Source of the DNA: Sipunculus nudus
Lineage: Eukaryota > Annelida > Sipuncula > Golfingiida > Sipunculidae
Assembly: GCA_026874595.1 (NCBI GenBank)
Contig: CM049315.1
Coordinates: 72,091,416-72,155,415, forward strand
Reading direction: 5' to 3'
Length of the DNA: 64,000 nucleotides
The notes under the pieces were generated by a model that was not told the DNA's origin, ran no database searches, and saw only the letters and a list, made by a program, of their open reading frames with translations. How positions within the stretch are numbered: position 1 is the stretch's first letter; the number at the start of each line of letters is the position of its first letter. Both the position numbers and the translations under genes were made by a program. Shown in pieces: positions 14,501-25,600 of this stretch.

Positions 14501-16128
14501 AAAATTTGAAAAAATTCAGATCTAATTTTGATAACTTTTTTATCTTGAATAAATAAAGTTTTATTCCTGAAAAAAAAGTCTCCAGCTTCTGCAATTCTCA
14601 TCTTTGGTGAGAATATATATTTCATGATTTTTTTAAAAAGTGCATTATGTTTGGGCCCATAAAGCAAAAATACGCAAGACCCACATAATTTCTGGCATGT
14701 GCATAGCGAATGAATAGAAAAATATGTATATTATATGAGATCAAAGTCAGATCAGTGGTGTTAATATTAGGCAGTGTAACAATGGGTTTTTAAGTTATTC
14801 ATTAATATCTCAAAGGATTTAAGTCCTAGTGACCAAATTCTTGGTATGATACAGGATCCTGGAGACATCTAACTGTATGCCAAATTTAAGGAACTTAGAG
14901 CTGAAGCTCGGGAGCTGAGCTCTAGCAAACTGCATAACACTTGCTTGATGTAAACAATATGTGACATGGTGCTTGAAAACTGGAATAAAATTTTTTGATC
15001 AATGGTTTCATATATTTGGTGTTAACAGTTGAAATGCAAACAAAAACAGGCTTTGAAAATTAAATCCACAGCAGTTACAGGAAAAAAACATGCCATGGTC
15101 AAAGTTGGGCATATTTTAAGGTATCAATTTTTTATTTTTGGTAATATTTAAAAAAATTTAAAAGATTTTGATCTAATTTTGGGTGTTCAATTTAATTTTG
15201 ATTGATAAAAGTAATATTAATGGAATAAAGTGCTTAGCTTTAACAAGTTTTGTGTTAAGTGATCAAATGTTTTTCCTGATTATTTACAAAATGCATTATG
15301 TTTGGGCCCATAAACTGTTTAAATCACATCTTATTTCTGGCATGTACATAGGAACAATATAGACGGTTATTTATGGTAAATATGAGGAAAAACAGATGAG
15401 TTGTTTTGATATTAGGCAGTCCTGAGGTGTGAAAATAGGTTTTTAATAAAAAATTAAGGTTTTTCCTTAATTTCTCAAAGTCGCAAAGACCCAGTTTTCA
15501 GCGTGGTAGGAGATTTTGGGGACATCTAACATTATGTTGAATTTTGGATTCCCAGGTCTTACGGTTTCAAAACATGCCACATCTACGGACGGAAGGACCG
15601 ACGGACGGTAACGGATGGACAACAGACAATGGGCCACAACTATAGCTCAGATAACTTATAGTCGGCTGAGCTAAAAATCATGGGATAAGATTAATACAAA
15701 CGTATAGAGTGACTAAAAACAGGATCATGGTTTCATGGATCATAAATAAAGTATTTAGGGGTATTGAATCCTACCCGATAGACATGCAGCAGCTCTGGCA
15801 CATGATCTGGCCCTTCTGCTCCCAATCCAGCCCACAAATTGACCAATGGAGGAGGTGCACACATAAGGAAACGATCCATGAGGCCATCATGGTTTTCCTC
15901 TGGTGCCAGGCGATTAATGATGAAGAGAGGCTGTATAAATCCTGTTAGATTGAGAGCTGTCGTGGCCATTTTTCCACTTGAACATTTGTAGCTACGGTTC
16001 CAGGAACCCCCTCCATTTAAAGTCAGCATAGTTTTCCGTTCACTATTGCCAGCATTGGCAGCCACGCTCAGATGATAATCAAGCTCATCTGACAAGATGA
16101 TCATTGAATGGTTGTTGTGGAGCATCAA
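10809..16128 (-). CDS. DUF3987-like ATPase/primase-helicase gene, three recognisable exons, one frameshift
   Basis: Gene-level entry. Exons in transcription order are 16,128-15,775, 13,118-12,993 and 11,571-10,809. Together they show the signature order of the DUF3987 family, which is best known from bacterial and mobile-element primase-helicase proteins: IILSDE (Walker-B-like), TGFIQP, GLMDRFL, then YTLSDDAS, then KMKGMLGRLALASHIL, and last a helical VARYFVES segment with a probable winged-helix tail. The N-terminal P-loop part was not found; it must lie in unrecognised upstream exons or be lost. The middle exon enters in phase 0 from the first exon but must leave in phase 2 to join the last exon, and an in-frame TGA appears near 13,007. 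A single-base insertion near 13,004-13,012 would explain both. The KDZ transposase gene starts head to head with it about 1.1 kb away, which suggests one two-gene transposon. A TTTATT (AATAAA on this strand) at 10,336-10,341 is a possible poly(A) signal. The family call rests on motif memory only. Confidence 0.55.
12350..12492. repeat. 60-bp tandem repeat, 2.4 copies
   Basis: The block GACAACATGGCTGGGTGACA starts at 12,350, 12,410 and 12,470, an exact 60-bp period. Full copies differ at only two positions. It lies in the last intron of the DUF3987-like gene. Confidence 0.95.
12616..12852 (-). other. possible extra exon in the DUF3987-like gene, doubtful
   Basis: A strong acceptor (eleven T then CAG) at about 12,855 is followed by frames open for 25-45 codons, one beginning at 12,852 with MKSQECMQLWQHV. 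None matches the family, the best donor (CAG|GTCTAT near 12,737) is weak, and splicing from 12,993 directly to 11,571 already gives a sensible join. Probably intronic. Confidence 0.2.
12993..13118 (-). CDS. DUF3987-like middle exon, frame-disrupted
   Basis: Exon of 126 bp between acceptor TATTCTTGCAG and donor CAG|GTAAGC. Read in phase 0 it gives REYTLSDDASTAMGAEYDTV, which fits the 'Y-x-L-S-x-x-A' helix that follows the RFL motif in DUF3987 proteins, but it meets TGA near 13,007. Read one base later, the 3' end gives EYYECGD and leaves two bases (AG) that complete the first codon of the next exon as Arg. So the 5' part is coding in one frame and the 3' part in another. One extra base near 13,004-13,012 is the simplest explanation. 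Confidence 0.5.
13119..14390. other. intronic sequence, no coding signal
   Basis: AT-rich intron of the minus-strand gene. It contains a G-run at 14,165-14,178 that creates a false proline-rich frame on the minus strand. I see nothing else in it. Confidence 0.6.
14391..14940 (+). mobile_element. partial, diverged copy of the interspersed repeat (copy C)
   Basis: It shares AAATTAAATCAACAG, TGCCATTGCCAAAGTTGG, TTTAAGGTAT, GCATTATGTTTGGGCCCATA and TTTCTGGCATG with the fuller copy that follows at 15,045-15,678. It lacks the GGAC run and the terminal hairpin. Confidence 0.65.
15045..15678 (+). mobile_element. interspersed repeat copy B, the longest copy
   Basis: About 630 bp in an intron of the minus-strand gene. 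It has all landmarks of copy A plus about 190 bp more on the 5' side (GCCATGGTCAAAGTTGGGCA, GATTTTGATCTAATTTTG). It ends with GGACGGAC units and TATAGCTCAGATAACTTATA followed by GTCGGCTGAGCTAAAA. No frame longer than about 30 codons, so it is non-autonomous. Confidence 0.75.
15775..16128 (-). CDS. DUF3987-like exon with SDE, GFIQP and GLMDRFL motifs
   Basis: Exon of 354 bp (118 codons, phase 0 at both ends). The acceptor is a T-rich stretch ending TTTACAG at 16,131-16,129 and the donor is CGG|GTAGGA at 15,774. The translation has, in order, a hydrophobic strand with IILSDE (about residues 10-15, Walker-B-like), a glycine/serine-rich NGGGSWNR (about 38-45), TGFIQP (about 60-65) and DGLMDRFL (about 80-87). 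These are the landmarks of the C-terminal half of DUF3987 ATPases. On the same strand the frame upstream (16,308-16,165) is also open, with TDASLVPSESRLFQLTNYMF, and could be joined only by an implausible 32-bp intron, so how the gene continues upstream is unresolved. Confidence 0.6.
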
Positions 16129-16308
16129 CTGTAAACACACAAAAATGCCTCTGTAAGGATAATGATTGCACATTACAAATACCTTGTAAACATGTAGTTT
16201 GTTAACTGGAACAGTCTTGATTCCGAGGGCACCAGAGAAGCATCAGTAGCCAAGGTTTTACAGAAGTGGGAACACAAGAGATGGACAATGCAATTCCATT
16301 TGTTCGAG

Positions 16309-17268
16309 TAGATAACCTACATGATGAATAATAAAATAGGGCAATCAGGCTTATGTAATGTCAAATGACATTTAATTGCTCAATTGTGTTTTGAGCTAGT
16401 AATCTTTATGGATATTAAAAAAAAGGCAATGGTGTAGAGAGGATCACACGAAAATGAGACATTGTCGAAATCTACAAGCAAAACAGACATTTGCAATGCT
16501 ACATGGAAAATATTTTGCGCAAAATGGCAGAGTCTACTAAAACACATCACGTCTAAGAAAATATGATCGAAAAGTCATTGTGCTCACCTGAAAGGGTTAA
16601 AAGTGAAAATTGGGAATATAAGCTATGGTGAAAACACGAGGTGGAAAGGGCTAAATGGGCAATGGATACATTTGACATAAAAATTTATTGCCAAAAATAG
16701 TTTGTCATCTGGACATGTTTCCTATTTGGTAACTGAAGGATTTATTATGTGTGAAATAAGGATTTACATTTTATCAAGATTACTGTAAAACTTTTACAAA
16801 ACTATTGACAATACAAAAAATATACACATAGGATCATGTAAATATATTGTAATCGAAGCAGGATGCTCCTATTTTTGTAGAAAATGTAAACAGTTTGCAT
16901 AATGTGCCCACACCACTGCATGCCTGTACAAATAGGCCATAGTGAGTTGGGGGGGGGGGGGGGGAGAGAGAACAATGATTGGATTTAACAACTATGACAA
17001 ACTGTTAGCAGTTCCACAATAGAAAGCAGTTGCAAAGGAATTTATACCATTGATCAACTGCAATGACCAAATGGCTGTGCAAAGGGGGCATGAGTAAAGT
17101 ACCGATCCCTACTTGTGATGATTTATACTTGTTTGTAAGAAATCTAAGGGGCTGTCTGTATGCCATTAAATCAATGAAGTAAATAAGAACTGCCAAAACA
17201 TGTTACAGTATATTCTGTTGTGCACAAAGAAATAATTTATACTGAATATAGTTTCTCTCTGATTGCAG
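16309..17268. promoter_or_regulatory. intergenic region between divergent transposon genes (putative bidirectional promoter)
   Basis: About 1 kb separates the first recognised exons of the DUF3987-like gene (minus) and the KDZ gene (plus). First exons, promoters and possibly the missing N-terminal coding parts of both genes should lie here, but I could not identify a start exon. A 16-base G-run lies at 16,949-16,964. The promoter role is inferred only from the gene arrangement. Confidence 0.3.
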
Positions 17269-18221
17269 ATCATAACCATTATACAGATCTCAAGTTCTCC
17301 TGGACAACAATGCCAAAGTACGTAAATCCAATACCCTGGCTGAACTGCCTGTGCTATGCAGCAAACCACTACCCACTGCATACCCCAAAAAGGTGGAAAC
17401 TTGTAGAAGAATTCATCCAAGCACATGTGGACAAGGAAGGACAACCAGCCAACAACGTCTTTGTGACACTAGGATCAGGGAAAAACACTGTGCACTTTGA
17501 ATGCAAAGCTTCTCATTGTAGGGAAGTTCACTTAATCTGCCAGAAAACAGCAGTTAGTGTGAGTAAGCAAGATTTAGATAAATTTGCAAGTGTGTTCTTT
17601 CAAGCTAGTGCAAACAAATATGCACATAAATCTATTATCCTGCTTCCACACAGTTCATCTTGTCCAGAGTGTAAGAATACTTTACAAATTGACTACCGTC
17701 CAAACTTTCCACAAATATTTACCAAGAGAGGAATGATAAGGGGAGTTGCATACCATGGCAGGTGCTCCAGTTGCAAAATATCACAGATGTACTCTTATTA
17801 CACAAGGGATAATGACAAAGGCGTGCCTGCTTGTAAGATGTTCAGTGCTTGCAGTCTGGATCAGTATATCATGTTAACCCGTGACACAGTATTTGAAGCA
17901 TGCTTGCTAGAACAATTTCATGCATCCTTGACAGTGAGTGGGTGTTCATTTGGAGCTATAGCAGATGCATATAATGCAGAAAACCGATGTTGTGATATGA
18001 GTACTTGTGTGCCTGGCCATAAGTGCAACCAAACCCCCAACCCAGGTGAAAACACCCTGCACCATGACCGACTGGAGGATGCTTGGTTTTTGTGGAGACT
18101 GCTGCTGCAGAAGGGACCAAGGGATGTGCTACGAGTGTCACAGCAGAAAGAAGGCCATCGTCCAGAATTGGAGGAACTGTGCAAGGAAGCATATGACAGT
18201 TTACTGCAGAAAACAAACCAT
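17269..18221 (+). CDS. KDZ gene exon with CxC5-like cysteine cluster
   Basis: Exon of 953 bp from acceptor TCTCTCTGATTGCAG to donor CAT|GTAAGT. An ATG at 17,310 (MPKYVNPIPWLNCLCY) could be the start, but the exon is open to its 5' splice site with one base of a split codon, so an upstream exon is possible. Counted from that Met, there is an N-terminal FHECK/CREVHLIC region (about residues 63-77), then SSSCPECKNTL (C118, C121), YHGRCSSCK (C152, C155), YSYYTRDN, and a C-terminal Cys/His-rich part (CCDMSTCVPGHKC, 227-239) ending in an acidic helix. The paired CxxC motifs followed by a Tyr-rich strand are what the CxC5 family shows. The likely role is zinc-dependent DNA or protein binding. Confidence 0.8.
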
Positions 18222-19521
18222 GTAAGTAATTCTTAGAAATTCCCGAAATAAAAAGAAAGGCATGCCAAGGGAGTGCATGCTTTGGTAGGCTTTACATACA
18301 TGTAGCTTGTATTTCTATTTGCATCCATTTTAAAGTTTCTAATGGTTTAAATTCTATTATTGCATGAGAACCTGTAAAATCAAGGTACAATAGGATCTTT
18401 AAGATTTAAATGATTAGGGAAATAAACCAACAAAACCGTACAATATCTGGTTCAGCCTTTGTTTCCATTCAACATGTGTCTCAGCCTGTGAGTCGACTGA
18501 TGCATGAGCCTGTTTCAAAAAGACAGATAAAATTGATAATAAGGTTATGTCAGAGGCAATCTCAGTAGATACGGCATGTTAGTCCTGAGGGTTCAATATT
18601 CACAGTAATATACATTGGCAATTACAGCAAAATAAAAAGCTTAATTTGTGAATATAACGAGACTACCACAGTAAACTGTGTCTCTGGAAATGGTGCGACT
18701 ATTCTTTTGTATGAATTTTGAAGTATTGACAGCTTTCCAATCACATTCCCAAAAGAAATGTCCCATTTGTACAACTGGAAAAGTCGAGCCCTTTTTCAGA
18801 TGCATAAACATTTCCTATTGGTGTGCTCAAACTGTCCCAAGTTCCAATTCAATTGCACAATCCACATCAAATTGATTGGAAAGAAGCAGAAGTCGCTTTA
18901 CAGGCGTTATCAGATGATCCCAATGTTAAACATTAGTAGAATGAGGATAAAATCACAGAAGATGGAGGGTGTCCGCCTGGCAATCAATTCCTAATTATCC
19001 TCTTTCCAAATATCTGCTCACCAAATATTCAGGTGCCCAGATATCCGTGTGTGAGCGTTACAGTCGAAAATGACCCTGCACGGTTCATATAAGCACCGGT
19101 CATGGAAAAAGAAGATTATGGAAGACATCAAGGAACATTTAAATACAGGAGCTACCGGTTTTTGAAGTTAATTTAATTTTCATGAATCCCAAACTAGTCT
19201 CATTTAATAACTATATTTTCTCATATAACGATGTATATTTCGAGGGAGTGAGAATGCATGACTGTATGAGAGTTAGAGTGAAGGAGAAATAATGACACGG
19301 AAATAATGCATATTGAATCCCAGAACTGTCTTATTTAAGTACTTTATTTTGTCCGAAGATATATATGACGAGAGAGAGAGAGAATGAATGAATGAATGAA
19401 TGAGAGATAGAGAGAGAAAAGAGAAATAATGAGAGAGACGGAAAGGGAGTGATATGTTAATTTTTAATTGATCCCAGACTTGTCTCATTTAATAACATTA
19501 TTTTGTTCGATAACGATCTAC

Positions 19522-19608
<87 letters not shown>

Positions 19609-22600
19609 GGGAAGACTGGATTAATGATTAATGAATGAATGAGAGGGAGAAAGAAAGAATGAGAAGAGAGTTATTCAATGTTGATGGTTCTTATTTAATA
19701 ACTTTTCCGATAACGATATATATGGAGAGAAAGAATAAATGAATGAATGAGAGAGAAAGAGAAAGAAAGGATGGATAAATGAAGGGATGAGAGATGGAAT
19801 GAGAGAGATAGAAAGAAATAATGAGAATAAGAATGGGAGAGAGACGGACAGAGATCGTTAATTAATTTTCATGGTTCCTATGACCTGTTTCATTTAATAA
19901 TTTTGCTTTGCTGACAACGGTACATCTTATATTGCAATTATTGCATTATAAGACTCATAAACAGATGGAGAGAGAAGATAAAGGAGAGATAAAATAAAGG
20001 AAGGAGAAAGAAAGAAAGAAAGAATAAATGAATGAATTTATTGATTAATAAATGAGTTTAATTTTCATGAATCCCAGACTTGTCTCATTTAATCGCTTTA
20101 TTTTGTCCAATAACGATGTATATGACGAGAGAAAAAAAGAATGAATGAATGAATGAATGAGAAAGAGAAAGAATGAGAGATAGAATGAGAGATAGAATGA
20201 GAGATATAATGAGAGAGAGACGGAAAGAGGGTTAAATTAATTATAATGGATCCCAGACTTGCTCACTTAATAACATTTTGTCCGAGAAAGTTATATGTAA
20301 GTAGTGCAATATTGTATAATTCATTTCATATTCACAAAGAGAGAAGAGAAAAGAGAGAGAATGAAAAAATGCAGATGTTGTAATGTTTATTTAGATATTT
20401 ACGGGGGTACTTGCCTTACTGATTAAATCTTGAAGACACATGATCAAGGGCGTTTTAATGTTTGTATTACACTTAGTGAGAACCCTTTCACGGTGGAGCA
20501 GTTTTCCACTGCACAAAACAGCTTAATTATATCACGCAGCCGGGGTTTCACCAGGTTAACATGATGTAAACATCCAAGCTATCATTTTAAGGTAAACAGA
20601 TATTGTCAAGTAATATGTATTATCTCTTATTATCACCTTTATGACAATGAATTTAACACCAGTTTTTTTGTCCGTCCGTCAACATATATGTGTCATGAAT
20701 GATTCAAAACAATCGCTCGTGGTACCTTAATAAAAACCTGCCAGAATGAATATAAAACTGACACAAAAACGTAAGATTAATAATAATTTAATAAAAGCAG
20801 TGTTTTAACTAAGGCTGGGATGGCCTCACGCATATCCCTTTTCTTTATAGTGGGCACATCACACATGCGAAAGAAAGGGATGCAGAGAAGGATACATCAC
20901 TATAGATGGGAATGCCAAACTGCGCCGTGCTGTCTGTGCTGCACCCAAGTGCTCTGTTGAGATGGGACCAAACATGCCAAAGGTGTTCAATTCCTGCCCT
21001 AATTCACCAGTGATGGGATGCCAAAATCGTGCACCTTCCAAGTATTGTAGAGGACATCAGGAATATGAAAGTGCAGGTAATTGTTTCACAAAATTGTGAA
21101 ATTACAGAGAACTCTGTGTCAAGATTTGTTCCAAAAAAAATCACCAAGGCATTATATATAAATAATTGCTCAGTTTCAGCTGCAATAAGGATGGAAATAA
21201 TACAATGTGTGTGGTGTATCATAAAGCATTTTAAACAAATTAATGAAACATTACAGTATGAAGCTGACATATCCTAAATGGGAACAATGGAACACTCAAG
21301 GGACTGGAATATTTGCCCCTATTAGTGAGTTGCCCCGTTTGGAGGATATTGGCATGTTGTGTTAAATCATCAATGAATGTTTCTGATATCCTTTCTTTTT
21401 ATTATGTTTACGCTTCATATGAACTACATATATTTTATTTCAATCATAGCTGAAATATTGTTAAACCACCAATTCCCCAGGATGGCCTTTGTGCCTTGGC
21501 ATTTGTCTCGCACCCAATATACAAGGATCAGTGGGCAAATGGATTTTAATTAAAGCTTCCAAACAATTTACAAAAACTACACGTCGAAATAATTTTTCAA
21601 CTATTAAAAAAGAGGAGAAGGAAGAACTGGTGAGGAAATTTAATCAGGCACACACAACAAACATCCATTGACCCTGTTGCCTCCAAAATCATGCATAACA
21701 CAAGTTTAAAAGTTAAAACATATAATTATATAATTAAAAATCAATTACAATGAGGTTGATGATAATGACTGCATCAAAGATGAAAAAGCTGTATCAATCT
21801 CTTAGTTGCTAAAATAGAATGAAATTAATGTTAATGATTTCATCAAAGATGAGAAAATTTAATTTAAATCCTAAATTCTACCCCAAGATAACAGTGAATA
21901 CCCCATAATTGTTTATTGTTCCAAATTCAAAAGTAAAACTACACCTAAGCATTAACAGTCACCCACATGTGTTCCCTTACCACCTAACTAATAAGTGTTT
22001 TAAGTCTGAAAGAAACACCCGTATTTGTGAAGGTTGAATCTGAAAAACTATACTAAATAGAAAACCTATTTACTGACTAAAAATACTTACTAAGTTCCCC
22101 TTAATTGGATACACAGAGATCCCCCTCACAGTAATGCTAAAAGCTAAGCTCCATTTAAGTCTAAGTAAAAATGTTAATTCCCACAAAAAAAATCATTCAT
22201 AACTAAACGACTTAAATTAGTATACATTAAGCATGAATATAACCTTCTTGGCACTCGCCAAACCGCCCTCAATTACAGTTTACCAAATCACTGAAAGTTG
22301 CTTAAACACCAGTACATATCAACTGTTGTAATTTATAAAAAGCTGAAAGGTTTATGAGAGAGAAAAAGAAAGGGGGGGAGGAATTTCGCATGTAACCTCA
22401 CAATGGTTCACCGTGTTACACATGTCCTGGGGTTGAACCACTTTGACCAAAACAGGTCCTACAAGGTCAAATCAAAGGTAGTGCAATGCCTGTTTGCCTT
22501 AAAGATTCATAATAAGTACTACATACGTAGGTGGGACAGTGAGGATAGTGAGTTCCCCGCTATACTGAGTTTACATTAAACATAAGATAGTGGCAATTTT

Positions 22601-25600
22601 GTAGGACAGGATTTATTGTCTGCATTAGTGAGATGTCTGCCTTACTGAGTTGTCCCCAGGTAGGAGTTTCACTGTACCAAATATTCCAGATGAAAGCATA
22701 CATGTATCATAATTGTAGTTAGTGAGACCTGAGATCGGTCAATTTCAAACTGTAACTGGTTCAAAACTTGCTAATATAATGCGTTTTTACCACCACCAGA
22801 TGAACAGAGCACTAATGACCAACAGAATCCAAAGAACACATCTGAACAAGGAGAACCATCACGTCCGTCCACAAAAGGGAAATCAAAGGCAACTGAGGCA
22901 AAAACAGGCATGACTCTTAGAACCCACTGTAAAAGTACTGGTAGGTAAAATACAAGAAGGGAAATGTTATATTATGAAGTGCAAGCCAAATTGCCAGACT
23001 TGCCCATTGTAGAATTAGGACCTTAGGTATATTACAGTGAGGGTATATATTTTATAATGGACCTACTGCTGGTACATAGAGGTTTCACATTCTGTTATTT
23101 ATCAGAAGATTGAAGTGCTGTTACTATGACTCTGGTGATAAAACCAATACAAAATAATGTAAAATCCTCCATCAGAACTCTTCAATTACTGCATAAACCA
23201 AACAATATACACCTTGAGGTGTGACTGCAATGGGACCATATAAGACCCCACTTAATATAGTTCCCAGCCCAGATGTAGACAGTAAATGATGCATAAATGG
23301 TTTACAAGGGGTGAAGTGTTCCAGTGAATAATAACATTAGCTGGTGAAATTGAACTCTCCATGCAACAATAAATCAGCCACAGACAACACACGTATTTAA
23401 AAGGAGTTGCAAAGTTACTTTAATGTATGGGAACACATAATATTGTAAATAATATTGCCAACTAAAAAAACCAATATACTGTAGCATTGAAATGAAAAAA
23501 GCACTTTAGTCACACAGTGTCATCTGTTGATGAATAAAGAAATAAAAAAAGGGGGCCCGATTGTATCTGCAATTTCTTTTTAGCCCCTAGGCTGATGGGC
23601 TATTGATATCACCCAAGCTGTCCTTCCTTCTGTCTGTCTGGCATCTGTTTACTTTTACCTTGTGAGCAGGATATCTCTAAATGGATTCACCGTAGGAATC
23701 TTTTTTTCTTTTGTGGAATGTTTGTGGACAAAATCTCTGTCAAATTTGAAGATGGGTGACCTTGACCCAATTTCCTACGTTTACAGCTGATTATGGAAAA
23801 ACTCTTAGAATATTATTTCTCAGGAACCATCAGGTGGATTTTCACAAAGCTTACTATGGTCATTTGGACTGATGGTTTGTACCTGCTGCAAAAGTTATGC
23901 ATTGCCACCTACAATTTCTGATTTTTTATGAATTTTTCCCGGATTTTTCAACTTTGGCTTTGTGAGCGGGATATCTCTTAAAGGAATCTCCGTATAAATG
24001 TTATTTCTTTGGTGAACATGTATATCTAAAAAACTCTGCCAAGTTTAAAGATAGGCGACCTTGACCTATTTTTCTATGTTTTACAGCTGATTATAGACAC
24101 TTATTAGCTTTTTTCTCAGGAAGCATTCAGTGGATTTTCACAAAACTAACTATGATCACTGGGACTATTGGTTTTTACCTGCTGGACAAGTTTGGGCCGC
24201 CTCCTACAATTTCTCAATTTTACTGAAATTTATCAGATTTTTCAACTTTGGCCCTGTGAGCAAAATTTCTCCAAAGGTATTCAACACAGGAACTTTATTT
24301 TTTTCAGTGCTGTTGCATGTTTACAAAATCTTGGTCATGTTCAAAGATGGGTGACCCTGACCTACTTTCAAGAGTACAGACTTAGAATAGAATAAAACTT
24401 CGGGGCTTATTTTTCAGGAAGCATTTGGTGGATTATTATGAAACATGGTACATACTTTTCCAGGTTAAATTTATAACTGAGACATGTACAGTTATAGGTC
24501 CCTGTGAGAACAATTATTTTGTACTTGTTAATATAACCACTTATAAACACTGTTCTTTTTGCTGAGGGCTTTTGTCAGCTTTTGGTTGATATTCTAGTTT
24601 TCCATAGCAGACAATATAGTAGCGTAAGAAATAGATACCAAGATGATATAGATCAAAGAATCATATGGGAGAGGAGCCAAATAGCAGGTTTGGCACATTA
24701 TTGAAAATGACCACCAAACATTATCAGGCACAGTGTTAAATAGAGGAACTTGTATAGGTCAGGAACATAATCTACTGATTAATGATGGTAGTAACATTTA
24801 TTACACCAAGCCATAAGTGGCACAGTTGTGCTCAGTTTCAATTGTAAAGGGCTATCATTATCCGAAAAACACCGCTAGTCAAAGCTTATTGTACCATTAA
24901 CAATAAAGAAGGTAAAATGCAAAACAGTTGGGTCCCTTTATAACAATTGTAGGAAACACACCGTACTGAAGAGCCATTAGCAACAGTGTCACATGATAGG
25001 TGTTACAACCAATGTACTATTGTGGTGTATGAACATGACAGTTTTGACCTTACCATAGTTAGGATACAGGGATACAATTCATGCACAATACACACACCAA
25101 AACATAACATTAATGCTATTACCCAAAAAGTATTGACAACACTGGTATGTATAGTACAAGGTAATAAAATGTCAAAAGTATAGTTGAGATTGGAATGAAG
25201 TTTTGAAATCACCAAGAATAAAATACACACACTTGTTAAACTGTTCAACCATTTAACCAATCCTGATATTATTTTAACAATAATAACATTAAAATAAAGC
25301 AGAGCATACGACAGATACCAACATGCATTCATCAGTCAGTTAACTGTTACTGGACTTGGACAACAGACTATGAGGGTAAGTTTGATGTAGACAACATCCA
25401 TGCATATAAAACAACATACCAGGTCCCCATCCTTTTTATTATAGGCATAATAACCTTCCAAATATAAGCAAAATTTTGCATGAACTCCTGAGGAAAAAAT
25501 TTAAGGAGTTAACATAAGTTGTTTGTTATGGCATGTGTCATATATTTTCACCAAGTTTGTAGATGGTCCATATATGAGACTTTTCAGACTGATCATTTCC

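Noticed and set aside
17463-17500. Walker A-like GSGKNT in the CxC5 exon
   Set aside because: It lacks the GxxxxGK[ST] pattern and lies in a cysteine-cluster domain without other ATPase motifs.
18678-18994. CPIC-containing frames in KDZ intron 1
   Set aside because: Flanking donor and acceptor sites do not fit the phase, and direct splicing 18,221 to 20,851 is clean.
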